Assembly (NCBI RefSeq): GCF_040869045.1
Contig: NC_090324.1
Span: forward strand, 55,767,346-55,831,345
Length of the DNA stretch: 64,000 nucleotides
DNA from: Eurosta solidaginis
Lineage: Eukaryota > Arthropoda > Insecta > Diptera > Tephritidae
Reading direction: 5' to 3'
Shown here: positions 1 through 10,273 of the stretch, in pieces
How positions within the stretch are numbered: the stretch's first letter is position 1
How the letters are laid out: each line of letters opens with the position of its first letter
Translations under genes and position numbers: made by a program
Notes under the pieces: generated by a model
The model's database searches: none
What the model saw: the letters and a program-made list of their open reading frames with translations, nothing else
What the model was told of the DNA's origin: nothing

Positions 1-2
1 CC

Positions 3-690
3 GTAAAACTTACGGCTTACGCAGATGACGTTGCAATTGTCATAATTGGAAAGTGCCTTCCAACGATTAGTTCTTTGATGGATCGGGCGCTTCGGGATAT
101 TCATATTTGGGCATCTAATGTCGGGTTGAAAGTCAATGTGGAGAAGATGGATATGGTATTGTTTACAAAGAGGTACAAGATCCCAAATTGTACCAGGCCT
201 AAGTTAGGATGGGTGACCTTACAAGAGAAACCTTGCACAAAATATCTAGGAATCATCCTAGACAGTAAGTTGTCATGGAAGCTCAACGTGGAGGAGAGGG
301 TCAAGCAGGCCTCAACGGCACTCTATGCATGTAAAAGAATGCTGGGGTGTACGTCGGGCCTATCGCCCTCTCTTTCTGATTGGGGTTTTACAGCGATTGT
401 AAGCCCTATTCTATACTATGGAATTCCTGTTTGGTGGAAAGCCACACAAAAAACAACATACGTCAAAAAATTGGAGGGGTATGCAGACTATCGATGCTTA
501 GCATTACGTGAGCCCTGAAAACAACCCCGACGGCTGCACTGTATGCCATTCTGCACATCCCACCTGTAGAACTGGTAGCAAAGAACAAAGCGTTAACGAC
601 CGCAACCAGGCTCGGGGCTTCGGGGCAGCTTGAGCGCCGACCATATGGTCATAGTAGGATCACTCATCAACCACAAGACGAACAGACTAC
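3..690 (+). pseudogene. LINE reverse transcriptase, C-terminal part, broken
   Basis: The open frame starts at base 3, upstream of the first ATG at 75, and contains the catalytic YADD box at 18-29. It is followed by the palm/thumb region with the KYLGIILD motif typical of insect LINE RTs. The frame stops at 516-518. From 518 the homologous sequence (motif LHIPPVELVAKN) continues one frame over, so at least one indel separates the halves. The connecting region matches the linker between RT and RNase H in the copy at 13481-15463. Endonuclease and finger regions lie outside the window. Confidence 0.78.
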
Positions 691-1467
691 ATGATTCCCT
701 ACCTGCGATTCGAGGGAGATCTTAAGGCCACAATAGAGGTGGACGGTTGGCGCAAGGGTGCGCAAATGGCGGACGAGGCGATACATGTGTACAACGATGG
801 TTCCAAAGTAGTGGAAGGAGTAGGGTCTGCGGTATATTGCACTGATCCGGAAATAAGCAGATCCTACAGGCAGCTGGATTACTGTAGCGTTTTCCAAGCG
901 AAAATATTAGCCGTAACCAAAGCAGTAGAAATCCTGGAAAAGAATAGCTTAAGCTGCAACCGTGTTAACTTTTATATTGACAGTCAAGAAGCAATTAAGG
1001 CAATAATCTCGCACAGCATCTAAATGCGTCTTAGAGTGTAAGCAGTCTCTGGAGAGAATCGGGAAAGGGAGAAGCATACATCTATATTGGGTCCCAGGGT
1101 ATATGGGAATAGATGGGAATGAAAAAGCGGACGAACTAACTAAAAAGGGCGCATCCTTGAAGCTTGCTCCGTAGATGTCCCAATTAGATTGGGCGAGATT
1201 AAGCGAATGCGAGACCAAGCGGGAAAGGCGTGGGTTCAAGCGAAGATTATGTGTAGGACTTACAACCATAGACTAACACAGTTGCTTCTATCATTAAAAA
1301 GAGAGGACTGTAGACTCATGACGGATATTCTGACTGGACACTGCCTTCTGGCGTCACATGCCTTTAAATTAGGCTTGGTCAGTGATAGCAGAGGTAGGAA
1401 GTGCGGGTTGGAGGAGGAAACGATCGAGCACGTTCTGTGCTCATGCCCTGCACTTGCCAGGCTATGA
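691..1467 (+). pseudogene. LINE RNase H domain and Cys/His tail, broken
   Basis: Codons from about 780 encode an RNase H fold that would remove RNA from the RNA-DNA hybrid. Visible active-site positions are YNDGS (usually TDGS), QAKILAV where the second acidic residue is normally E, DSQEA, and NEKADEL. The E-to-K change should kill catalysis. The frame stops at 1021-1023; the remaining RNase H (motif VPGYMGIDGNEKADEL) reads in another frame. A tail with C-x-L-E4-x-IEH-x3-C-x-C appears at 1400-1450, the Cys/His cluster seen at the end of these proteins. Dead copy. Confidence 0.75.
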
Positions 1468-1703
1468 CTCCAGCTGTTAGGAGCGATACAGCTGTCAGAT
1501 CAAGAAGCAGCAAGTGGCTTAAGTCCTAGGAAACTTCTAGTATTAGCCAAGAAGACGGAGTTATTTTATAACATAGGTCCTGGTTTTTGATAGGGTTCAT
1601 CAGTTTGGTCGTTAAAACAAACTTCTGGTAACACTACGGACTCAATCAGTCTACGTGAGGTCCTCATGGACCGGCCAGTTCAACCTATATACCTACCTAT
1701 ATT

Positions 1704-2833
1704 TTGCGTCAATAAACCAATCAAATTACCATGTTTCATCCCTTTTTCATATTTGGTATAGAATTATGGCATTTTTTCATTTTTCGTAATTTTCGATATC
1801 GAAAAAGTGGGCGTGGTCATAGTCGGATTTAGGCCATTTTTTATACCAAGATAAGGTGAGTTCAGATAAGTAAGTGAACTAAGATTAGTAAAGATATATC
1901 GATTTTTGCTCAACTTATCGTGTTAACGGCCGAGCGGAAGGACAGACGGTCGACTATGTATAAAAACTGGGCGTGGTTTCAACCGATTTCGCCCATTTTC
2001 ACAGAAAACAGTTATCGTCATAGAATCTATGCCCCTACTTAAGATTGGTAAATTTTTGTTCGACCTATGGCTTTAAAAGTATTCTAGACAAATTAAATTA
2101 AAAAGGGCTGAGTCACGCCCATTTTGAAATATTCTTTTATTTATGTATTTTGTTGCATCATATCATTACTGGAGTTGAATGGTGACATAATTTACTAATA
2201 TACTGTAAAGATATTAAATTTTTTGTTAAATTTTACTTTAAAAAATTTTCTTTTTTAAAAAGTGAGCGTGTTCGTCATCCGATTTTGCTAATTTTTATTT
2301 AGCACACATATAGTATTAGGTGTAACGTTCCTGCCAAATTTCATCATAATATCTTCAACGACTGCCAAATTACAGCTTGCAAAACTTCTAAATTACCTTC
2401 TTTCAAAAGTGGGCGGTGCCACACCCATTGTACAAAATTTTACTAATTTTCTAGTTTGCGTCATAAGTTCAACCCACCTACGAATCTTCATCGCTTTATC
2501 CGTCTTTGTTAATGAATTATCGCACTTTTTCGGTTTTTCCAAATTTTCGATATCGAAAAAGTGGGTGTGATTGTAGTCCGATTTCGTTCATTTTAAATAA
2601 CGATCTGGGAACCTACGTACCAAATTTCATCAAGATACCTCAAAATTTACTCAAGTTATCGTGTTAACGGGCAGACGGACGGACGGACGGATTTGGCTAA
2701 ATGAATTTCTTTTTTCGCCCAGATCATTTTGATATATACAAGTCTATATCTATTTCGATTAGTTTATGCCGTTACGGATTACCGTTATGCGAACAAAATT
2801 AATATACTCTGGGAGCTTTGCTCAGCTTAGTAT
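1704..2833 (+). repeat. Helentron/DINE-like repeat block, copy 1
   Basis: Non-coding block with a degenerate internal periodicity of about 750 bp: the stretch beginning GCGTCAATAAACC at 1704 is echoed near 2458. Repeated landmarks are TTTCGATATCGAAAAAGTGGG, CAAGTTATCGTGTTAACGG, and a GACGGACGGACGG run at about 2674-2691. Such (GTCY)n runs are known from dipteran mini-me/DINE-1 elements, which are non-autonomous Helentrons; that assignment is by motif only. Bases 1704-2453 recur at 4288-5021. Confidence 0.5.
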
Positions 2834-3020
2834 AAAAATCTATCTGTAAAACGGATGCCTTGATAAAAAAACTGCTAAATTTAAATAAAAATTTCGATAT
2901 AGAAATAAATAAAAAGTATTTTTCTAATCTTCCCAATTTTTACAGACAAAAATATCTATATGTAAAACGGATGCCTTGATAAAAAAAACTCCTAAATTTA
3001 AATAAAAATTTCGATATAGA
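2834..3020 (+). repeat. Direct duplication of a 71-bp unit
   Basis: Two nearly identical copies at 2834-2904 and 2948-3020 share the core GTAAAACGGATGCCTTGAT and the ending TTTCGATATAGAA, with a 43-bp spacer. They lie between the Helentron-like block and the 130-bp satellite. Confidence 0.7.
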
Positions 3021-3120
3021 ACTCTAAAAATAGCCAATAAAAATGTTTAAAAAGAATTATACAAAACAAGTAAGGAAGGCTAACTTCGGGGGAAATCACC
3101 ATGTAGAAAAATGAACCTAG

Positions 3121-4142
3121 GGTGACTCTAGAATGCGTTTGTACGATATGGGCATCAAATGAAAGGTGTTAATGAGTATTTTGAAAGGGAGTGTGCTTTA
3201 GTTGTATTGGTGGACGCCTTTTCGAGATATCGCCATAAAGGTGGACCAGTGGTGACTCTAGAATGTGTTTGTACTGTATGGGTATCAAATGAAAGGTGTT
3301 AATGTGTATTTTAAAAGGGAGTGATCCTTAGTTGTATAGGTGGCCGCGTTTTCGAGATATCACCATACAGGTGGACCAGGGGTGACTCTAGAATTTGTTT
3401 GTTCGATATGGGAATCAAATGAAAGGTGTTAATGAGTATTTTAAAAGGGAGTGGGCCTTAGTTCTAAAGGTGGACGCCTTTTCGAGATATCGCCATAAAG
3501 GTGAAACAGGGGTGACTCTAGAATATGTTTGTACGATATGGGAATCAAATGAAAGGTGTTAATGAGTATTTTAAAAGGGAGTGGGCCTTATTTCTAAAGG
3601 TTAACGCCTTTTCGGTTGACCAGAGGTGACTCTAGAATGTATTTGTACGATATGGGTGTCAAATGAAAGGTGTTAATGAGTATTTTAAAAGGGAGTCGGC
3701 CTTAGTTCTATAGGTGTACGTCTTTCCAAGATATCGTCAAAAAGGTGGACCAGGGATTACTCTAGAATGTGTTTATACGATATGGGAGTCAAATGATAGG
3801 TGTTAATGAGTATTTTAAAAGGGAGTGGGCCTTAGTTCTTTAGGTGGTCGCCTTTTCGAAATATCGACGTAAAAGTAGACCAGGGGTGACTCTAGAATGC
3901 GTTTGTACGATATGGGTATCAAATGAAAGGTGTTAATGATTATTTAAAAGGGAGTGGGACTTAGTTCTATAGGTGGACGCCTTTCTGAGATATAGTCATA
4001 AAGGTGGACCAGGGGTGACTCTATAACGTCTTTGTACGATATGGGTATCAAATTAAAGGTACTAATGAGGGTTTTAAAAGGGAGTGGCCCTTATTTGTAT
4101 ATGTGAAGGCGTTTTCGAGATATCGACCAAAATGTGGACCGG
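3121..4142 (+). repeat. 130-bp tandem satellite, eight units
   Basis: Eight head-to-tail units start with GGTGACTCTAGAAT or a variant at 3121, 3251, 3381, 3511, 3625, 3755, 3885 and 4014. The period is 130 bp, except a 16-bp deletion in the fourth unit and 1-bp losses in the last two; a partial ninth start is at 4143. Every unit carries GATATGGG, TCAAATGAAAGGTG, TTTTAAAAGGGAGTG and, in most, TTTTCGAGATATCG. Units differ by substitutions, so this is an old array. It sits between two copies of the same flanking block, as in DINE elements with central tandem repeats. Confidence 0.9.
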
Positions 4143-4287
4143 GGTGACCCAGAACATCATCTGTCGGGTACCGCTAATTTATTTATACGATACTGTTCCT
4201 GCCAAGATTCCAAGGACTTTTTCATTTTCTTCTACTTAATATGGTAGTTTTCACACCCATTTTACAAAGTTTTTTCAAAAGTTATGT
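4143..4287. other. Spacer between satellite and second flanking block
   Basis: AT-rich sequence containing the last partial satellite start. It shares phrases such as CACACCCATTTTACAAA with the flanking blocks. No coding potential. Confidence 0.5.
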
Positions 4288-5021
4288 ATTGTTTCAATAA
4301 ACCAATCCAATTACCATGTTTCATCCCTTTTTTTCTTATTTCGTATAGAATTATGGGATTTTCTTAATTTTTCGTAATTTTCGATATCGAAAAAGTGGGC
4401 GTGGTCATAGTCGGATTTCGGCCATTTTTTATAGCAAGATTAGGTGAGTTCAGATAAGTACGTGAACTAAGTTTTGTAAAGATATATCGATTTTTGCTCA
4501 AGTTATCGTGTTAAAGGCCGAGCGGAAGGACAGACGGTGGACTGTGTATGAAAACTGGGCGTGGCTTCAGGCGATTTCGCCCATTTTCACAGAAAACAGT
4601 TATCGTCATAGAATATATGCCCCTACCAAATTTCACAAGGATTAAAAGTATTCTAGACAAATTAAATGAAAAAGGGCGGAGCCGCGCCCATTTTGAAATT
4701 TTCTTTTATGTTTGTATTAGTTGCACCGTATCATTACTGGAGTTGAATGTTGACATAATTTACTTATATACTGTAAAAATATTAAATTTTTTGTTAAAAT
4801 TTGACTTATAAAAAATTTTTTTTTAAAAAGTGGGCGTGTTCGTAATCCGTTTTTACTAATTTTTATTTAGCACACATATAGTAATAGGAGTAAGGTTTCT
4901 GCCAAATTTCATCATGATATCTTCCACGACTGCTAAATTACAGCTTGCTAAACTTTGAAATTACCTTCTTTTAAAAGTGGGCGGTGCCACGCCCATTGTC
5001 AAAAATTTTACTAATTTTCTA
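4288..5021 (+). repeat. Helentron/DINE-like repeat block, copy 2
   Basis: Direct repeat of 1704-2453 with scattered substitutions and small indels. Shared landmarks are CCAATTACCATGTTTCATCC, AAAGTGGGCGTGGTCATAG, AGCGGAAGGACAGACGG and GGGCGGTGCCACGCCCA. The ORF within 4548-4811 is incidental. Homology ends at 5021, exactly where the LINE on the other strand begins, so this is an insertion or deletion junction. Confidence 0.75.
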
Positions 5022-6118
5022 TTCTGGTTTTGGTTCAGCAAAGTTTAAAGAACGAAGAGCAAATCGTAAAAAACCTTTCTGAACACGCTCAAGCCGATTA
5101 GAGAGGCCAATTTGGCAGGGTCTCCAAATGACAGCCGCATACTCCAACCTCAAATACAGTGACTTCATAGTGTAGGGGCTAGTGAATGCGGAACAGTTAC
5201 GACGTATGAACGCAAGCATTGCGTATGATCGAGTTATGACATTGTTTACATGCGTAGAGAAATTAAATTTAGTGCCAAAATACACCCCTAGGTCTTTGAT
5301 TTCTTCAACAGATTGCAATGTATAGCCAGCGATACTATAGCAAGTACGAAGGGTATTAACTGATTTTGAAAAAGTCACAGGAAACATCTTCTAATGTTTG
5401 ACGATAAAAGATTTAAACTACACCAGTTTTCGACATTATTAAGGTCTGATTGCAGACGTTCAGAGTCACCAGAACTATTTATAACAGCAAACACTTTTAG
5501 ATCATCCGCATGCAGCAGATATTCCGCAAACGAGAAGCATGAGCCAATGTCATTTATAAAAAGTATAAAGAAGAGAGGTCCTAGAATGCTACCTTGTGGG
5601 ACTCCTGAGGACGCAATGTAGAGACGGGATGTGATATTATCAACGTCTACGACACAACGCCTGTTGGATTAGTAAGACTTAATCCACATCAAAAAAGTAG
5701 AGTGAAAACCCATAGCAGCCAGCTTCAGTAAAAGTATTATGTGAGAAACCTTGTCGAATGCCTTCGAGAAGTCAATATAAATTGTATCAACTTGAAATCT
5801 ATTCTGAGAAGCAGAAATGCACTATTCACTAAACACTGTTAAGTTGCTTAAAGTTGAGCAATTTGGTACGAAACCGTGTTGGTTGATAGCGATTAAACTT
5901 TTAACCGCAAAATACAATTTGTCGTTGACAACAATTTCAAAAAGTTTGGACACCGAAGATAGCTTGGAAACCGGTCTATAATTGCGAACATCGTTTTTAT
6001 TTCCGCTCTTAAAAATAGGTGAAATCGTTGCACATTTCCAGTCATCCACAAAAATACCAGTGGCCAGATAATTGTTGAAAATGATTGTGAATGCCATACA
6101 CAGACAACTTTTTAGCAA
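5019..6118 (-). pseudogene. LINE reverse transcriptase, frameshifted
   Basis: Fingers: YRPVSKLSSVSKLFE and QHGFVPN at 6118-5822. Palm: SCFSFAEYLLHADD near 5500-5550, where the catalytic box reads HADD instead of YADD (the two aspartates are kept). An antisense ORF on the + strand at 5394-5621 is only the shadow of this palm. Thumb: VEEIKDLGVYFG at about 5310. Three frames are needed and the YADD tyrosine is lost, so this is a dead copy. Confidence 0.65.
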
Positions 6119-6885
6119 AATGGCCTAGAGGCCATCAGAGGCAGTCTTTGTTGACGACTTAAGCTTCCTTATGCCTTTCATAACATCCGAAACGGATACA
6201 CGTAGAGACCCGAAGTTAATAGAAGACTCCTTCGTGGAAGAAAAATTTGAGTCAGAGGGCAAATCAGATTCAAATTTGGAGAAAAAAAAAAAATCAGCAA
6301 ATAAATTAGCGGAATCTGCAGGACTATTAAATGTGCTATCGTAAAATACATTATTTGGAACTTTCGAAGAAGCCTTTTTAGATTTTATGAAGCCCCAGGA
6401 AGCCTTCGGGTTCGATTCTATATTTTTCTCAAAATATAGTTTCTGTACAAAAACTTATTCAAACAGTTGAACTCTTTCAAATGGTATTCAAATTATAGTG
6501 ATGCACTCGATTCCTAGTTTTTTTGGACAGCTTCCCAAATTTGTTTTTTAGATTCCTCAAATGCATTAACCGCTTGGAATGCCAGGGTGTCTTGTATGGT
6601 TTTTTTTTACAATAGTAAAATGCTGCAAGCACAACTCAAAAACCTTACTTTAAAAGATGTATAACATGATGTTATATCTTTGTCACAGAAAGCATCACAC
6701 CAATCAATGCTTGACAAAATTTCATTAAAAGTAGAAAGGTCACAAGCGATATAGTTAAATTTTATACCAGCCGCAGGAGTAACGTCGGCAAATTCATAAA
6801 ACTCCAACTCCAATATTATTATTGGTTTTGTTGCCTTATCCTCACTATTGTATTTGAGCTGCCTGTTATTTCCGTACAACTGTTA
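5022..6885 (-). mobile_element. Jockey-group LINE fragment
   Basis: Read on the minus strand this gives, in order, an endonuclease-RT linker (6879-6607), RT fingers (about 6118-5822), palm (about 5630-5394) and thumb/C-terminal region (5387-5022). It is truncated at both ends: the 3' end is cut at the repeat block and the protein stops in mid-domain. No RNase H is seen. I call it jockey/CR1 group from the motifs YRPVSKL, QHGF and NDIGS; the exact clade is not certain. Confidence 0.65.
6607..6879 (-). pseudogene. LINE endonuclease-to-RT linker fragment
   Basis: The 90-codon reading frame carries FNEILSSIDWCDAFCDKDITSC, of the kind found between endonuclease and RT in jockey-like LINEs, where a Trp follows a helical stretch before the domain joins the RT. 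The catalytic endonuclease residues are not present, being 5' of the truncation. Assigned by its position in the element and by motif style only. Confidence 0.4.
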
Positions 6886-6925
6886 GTGAATTTGGAAATA
6901 GCAGCGTTCATTGATGTGAACGTTA
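6886..6925. other. Short junction between LINE and LTR
   Basis: Forty bases with no recognisable feature between the truncated LINE and the TGTTTAGGCC start of the LTR. Confidence 0.4.
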
Positions 6926-7776
6926 TGTTTAGGCCACAAAGCTAAATCCATCTATGCTCACGGACGACCCACCCTAATACTGCAAAACCCCATAGGCCTC
7001 ATATAAGGCAGAGGGAATTCTAAGGCGTACATCTAAGCGAGGCTAAGCTTAATACTAAGGCATACATTTGATGTGTGAACACAAAGGTGCTCAACTTAGG
7101 CGCACTAAGCTTAATGCTAAGGCATTCATCTTTTGGCAGCAATATGTATGGTTTGCCTCTACCAATAAAACATGCACAAACATGTCCGCGAACTAGTGCA
7201 ATGAACCAATGTTACTGTTCATGTATTTCTATACTTGCTTCTACCACTATGCACTAGCATACCTTCGCCAACAGAGAAGAATATGTACACACATATTAAC
7301 ATATGACAGATTAGTTAGCACATACTGCTGCCTGGCTATTATAATATGTACATACATCTAAACTTGCATATTAGCGGGCATACCTCTGCCCACCTATAGC
7401 AATACGCATATACTCGTACATACAAACGAACAGGCATAGTAGGCATGCAGTTATCCATAAATCCATGCGTTTTGAGCGTCGGCAGATTGCCTCTCAAAAC
7501 AGCTATCTCTCCGCAGGCCTTGGGGCGATTCTTGAAGCATTCAGACTTCACTTTTCTGTCAACCTTTCAGCGGATCAGCAGCAGCCACACCACCGGGTAA
7601 GCCAATTTATCAATCTTACACTTCGAGTAGATCATAATAAAATCCATACATCTAACTCTATTAATGGTACTTCTTGAATTTTAATTTTAATAAATATAAT
7701 ACCGATTGTATTATTAAAACTCTCTCTCTTTTTCTTTTTATCGACACAATCCACGGGGAACCTGAGCTATCGATCC
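6926..7776 (+). repeat. BEL-type LTR (probably solo), diverged
   Basis: It starts TGTTTAGGCC and ends AGCTATCGATCC. Two LTRs at 12349-12870 and 26725-27217 start TGTTTAGGCC and end in TATCGAAGCC, and the stretch before the end (GGGGAACCTGAGCTATCGA here, TTGGGAACTTACTAC there) is alike. The middle has diverged and is longer. ORFs inside it have no protein-like features. No internal element sequence is attached on either side, hence a solo LTR. Confidence 0.5.
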
Positions 7777-7806
7777 CTCTGTATTGTGTTCACTTTCCGT
7801 CTTGCA

Positions 7807-8076
7807 TTATAATCTTGACTTTATCGTTAGAGCAGTTCTTGCACATAGCTTTGACTGCTGCTTGTGTAGAATATCCGTTTGCCAAATCTGGGCTATTCCA
7901 TCAGATATGTAAGCTAATTCCAGTGGTTTTGAGACTTTTTCTATTTCCGCAGTATACTGGTTTGCAATTTTACTGCGTCGTTGTATGTTCAGAAGTTTTG
8001 CTGTCAAAACTTCTACTGATTCACCCTTAGTAGCAAATATAAAATGTTTGAAGAAGATAAAATAAAGTAATTTCAA
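7807..8076 (-). pseudogene. Possible Ty3/gypsy-type gag fragment
   Basis: A minus-strand frame of 89 codons encodes a helical, charged sequence (core IANQYTAEIEKVSKPLELAYISDGIAQ) reminiscent of capsid regions in the mdg1/412 group, but I cannot fix the family. It has no zinc knuckle. If it is a gag on the minus strand, the upstream region 8077-8600 would be its leader or LTR. It may be an unrelated relic. Confidence 0.3.
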
Positions 8077-8601
8077 TGAGCGCTTATGTTCAGCGCAGAA
8101 ATATGATTGTTATTTATTCAGAAATACTTTCTCTTTTATAGTAAAATGACTTACAATACTATTACAATATTTACTTACAATACTTACACACAAAGAATAA
8201 CTGAATTCTATTTCTATATACCAAGTTAACAAAATATTCTTATTACCTAACTATGTAATAATATTTGGGCAGTCGCATTGACAAACCGACGCTGTCGTAC
8301 AGTCATGCTGAGCGATACGTGAGCTGGTCAGTGTGACGCATACGGGTTAAACAACTGTAAATGGATACGGCTTCCCGCTGGGTTCAATATAACTTATCTA
8401 TGCCGCTATGACTATGTCGCTATGAGTTATTGCGTGTGGTCGAAAGTGGAATTCATTTGGTTGTTCATTACAAGCTAGACTCGTTCTGGCATTTACATAA
8501 ATACAAATACCTTGTCTTGTGGTAATGCCACACCATCCACCTTAAGAAGGGTCACATACACTTGAGAACAATTGTATGTGATCCTTAAATTGACTTAATG
8601 A
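8077..8601. other. Non-coding, possibly decayed LTR or leader
   Basis: No ORF, tandem repeat or RNA gene seen. The GGTAATGCCACACCATCCACC stretch near 8520 resembles retroelement terminal sequence, without proof. It ends where the Ucp4A coding sequence begins, without a splice acceptor. Confidence 0.3.
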
Positions 8602-8795
8602 ATTGTTAATCTTGGTGATCTCACAACATATGATATTATAAAGCATATGATATTGGTCAAATTGAGTATGCCTGATTGTCATACGGTACATATACTTTCA
8701 TCTATTTGTGCTGGATTTGTGGCTGCGATTATGGGAACACCAGCTGATGTGGTAAAAACAAGAATTATGAATCGACCGACTGACGATAAGGGCAG
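8602..8795 (+). pseudogene. Ucp4A: Mitochondrial carrier exon, Ucp4A-like
   Basis: One exon's worth of a mitochondrial inner-membrane carrier of the uncoupling-protein 4 type. The frame reads NLGDLTTYDIIKH, then MPDCHTVHILSSICAGF (a membrane helix), then GTPADVVKTRIMN, which holds the carrier signature P-x-[DE]-x-x-[KR]-x-[RK]. It ends GR at a perfect splice donor (AG/GTGAGT at 8794-8800). The 5' side has no acceptor AG and an in-frame TGA at 8599-8601, so the exon is truncated at its start. The next exon (expected after GRGLLY...) is not found in the following kilobase. Isolated genomic fragment, not a retrocopy, since the intron donor is kept. Confidence 0.75.
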
Positions 8796-9126
8796 GTGAG
8801 TGTTTACATGACGCTGTTTATAATTAAGATATGTAAAAATCTTTGCTCAGAATGTAAGCGTAAGTGCAAGTGTAGTGTCATGTGGGAACAATGTACATGG
8901 TTGAGTTCAATCAGACTCCAAATGCGGCGAGTGTCTATCGCTACAAGAAATAGAAGTTTGCATACTATAATGTGTAGATATTCAACGTGTTTTAGATAAT
9001 ACAAATTTGCATTTTTTCTTGTGGCACTTTTCAGTTGTCTGCCTGCCGCAGCCGCTACCAATAGCAGCGACAACAACAACGCAACAGTATCCGAGCATAC
9101 AAATTTTCGAGTGAATCACATATAAA
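8796..9126 (+). other. Intron remnant and junction
   Basis: Begins as the Ucp4A intron (GTGAGT). A pyrimidine tract with TTTTCAG at 9028-9034 looks like an acceptor, but the sequence after it does not encode carrier protein. It leads instead towards the hemomucin-like fragment, suggesting a break between two unrelated gene pieces. Confidence 0.4.
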
Positions 9127-9941
9127 TACTCTGCCGAGGAATATTACACCGTTAGCAAAGTCTTACTGGACGAATTATTTTTTGCAAATGGTATAGTGAT
9201 CAGTCCAGAAGAAGATTTCGTTGTTGTTGCCGAAACTGGAGGAATGCGTTTGACGAAATATCACCTAAAATGTGCCAAAGCGGGACAAAGTGAAGTTTTT
9301 GTAGAAGGTTTACCTGGTCTACCGTATAATTTGACACCCGACGCCGAAGGTATTTGGGTATCACTAGTACTTGCCGCCGACAGTGAACATCCGAGTGCCA
9401 GTAATATGTTTGCCAATTTCCCAGGTATACGAGTATTTTTGGCACGTCTTCTAAATCTCTTCGAACTACCATTCCGTCTAATCAACAATACATCCTAATA
9501 AATTGGCACAACAATTCATACAATTTATCGGACAATGTGAGATCACGTTATTTATGGCGCCTAAACGTCAAACAATTGTAAGATTGGATTGGAATGGCAA
9601 TATTGTTGGATCGTTACTTGGTTCTGATAAATCGGTGGGAAATGTTTCACATGTGTTGGAGTTCAATGATTATCTATATTTGGGTTCACCGTTTAATCGA
9701 TTTTTGGCACTGGCGCTAGGCAACCAGAGATTAAAGTGAAAAATTCGTGAGAAAATTGAGGAGAGTAGTGAAAAGACTAGAACGAATGAAACTGATGCGG
9801 AACAAACGTCTAAACGTGTCAAGAGTTTTATCAATGAGTGGGCAGAAGAAGAAGAAGAGGATGAGGATGAAGAAAAGGACACTACGCTGTAGCTGCTGAT
9901 GCTGGTACTACTACAGCAACAGTAGATGAGGAGCAACTTTG
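9127..9941 (+). pseudogene. Hmu: Hemomucin/APMAP-family protein, C-terminal part, broken
   Basis: Hemomucin and APMAP are strictosidine-synthase-like six-bladed propellers, membrane-anchored and exposed on haemocytes or other cells. The frame shows VLLDELFFANGIVISPEEDF, VVVAETGGMRLTKYHLK, EVFVEGLPGLPYNLTPDAEG and, after a 1-nt frameshift near 9490, APKRQTIVRLDWNGNIVGSL and VLEFNDYLYLGSPF. These blades are in the usual order. A further shift near 9738 opens an acidic tail (AEEEEEDEDEE), and another leads to a Thr-rich end AGTTTATVDEEQL with a stop at 9941. The N-terminal anchor is absent. Acidic/Thr-rich tails suit this family. Three frameshifts mark it as a pseudogene. Confidence 0.78.
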
Positions 9942-10140
9942 AGAATTGGATTTAATTACGATGTAAGTTTTTAACTCGAAACATTTAAAAAGAAAGAAAT
10001 CCAATATGAAGTTCTGAGTATACAGTTTTTGTATACTTTACTGTCGCACAGTGTAATCAAGACGAATTTTATTCCAGAAATTTTATGCAATACCGGAGCG
10101 AGGGGGGGGGGGGGGAGGTGTGATCGTAGGTTGCATATTT
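9942..10140. other. Spacer with a 14-G run
   Basis: Short AT-rich spacer, then a run of 14 G at 10102-10115. GAGGTGTGATCGTAGGTTG just after it is echoed about 90 bp downstream (GGAGGGTCGTAGGTTGTG), suggesting a small duplication at the element end. Confidence 0.5.
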
Positions 10141-10273
10141 GGTATAAAGTATCTTTTCTCCGCATGCCAGTTTACAACAGATAGATATATCTCTGAAAAG
10201 AAGGGGAGGTGGGAGGGTCGTAGGTTGTGTATTTCGGGCCTGGGTCGTGGGTTCGGTTACGGCTCTCTAGATC

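Larger units (their letters stand above)
1..1700 (+). mobile_element. LOA/I-group non-LTR retrotransposon, 3' part
   Basis: The 3' half of a LINE second ORF, cut by the window start: end of the reverse transcriptase, RNase H, and a cysteine-rich tail, all on the + strand but in several frames. An RNase H domain after the RT is typical of I and LOA clades and absent from jockey and R1. The 3' end is an AACCT/ACCTA-rich stretch near 1680-1700 rather than poly(A). A second, better preserved relative lies at 12871-15585 and also ends in AACCT repeats. The two copies differ enough to be separate subfamilies. Confidence 0.8.

Noticed and set aside
5394..5621. Plus-strand ORF of 75 codons
   Set aside because: Exact antisense of the LINE RT palm (HADD box); only the minus strand gives a domain.
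7075..7551. Short ORFs in the first LTR
   Set aside because: No motifs, both strands open by chance, inside LTR-like sequence.
9028..9034. TTTTCAG as the acceptor of the next Ucp4A exon
   Set aside because: Sequence after it does not continue the carrier protein in any frame.
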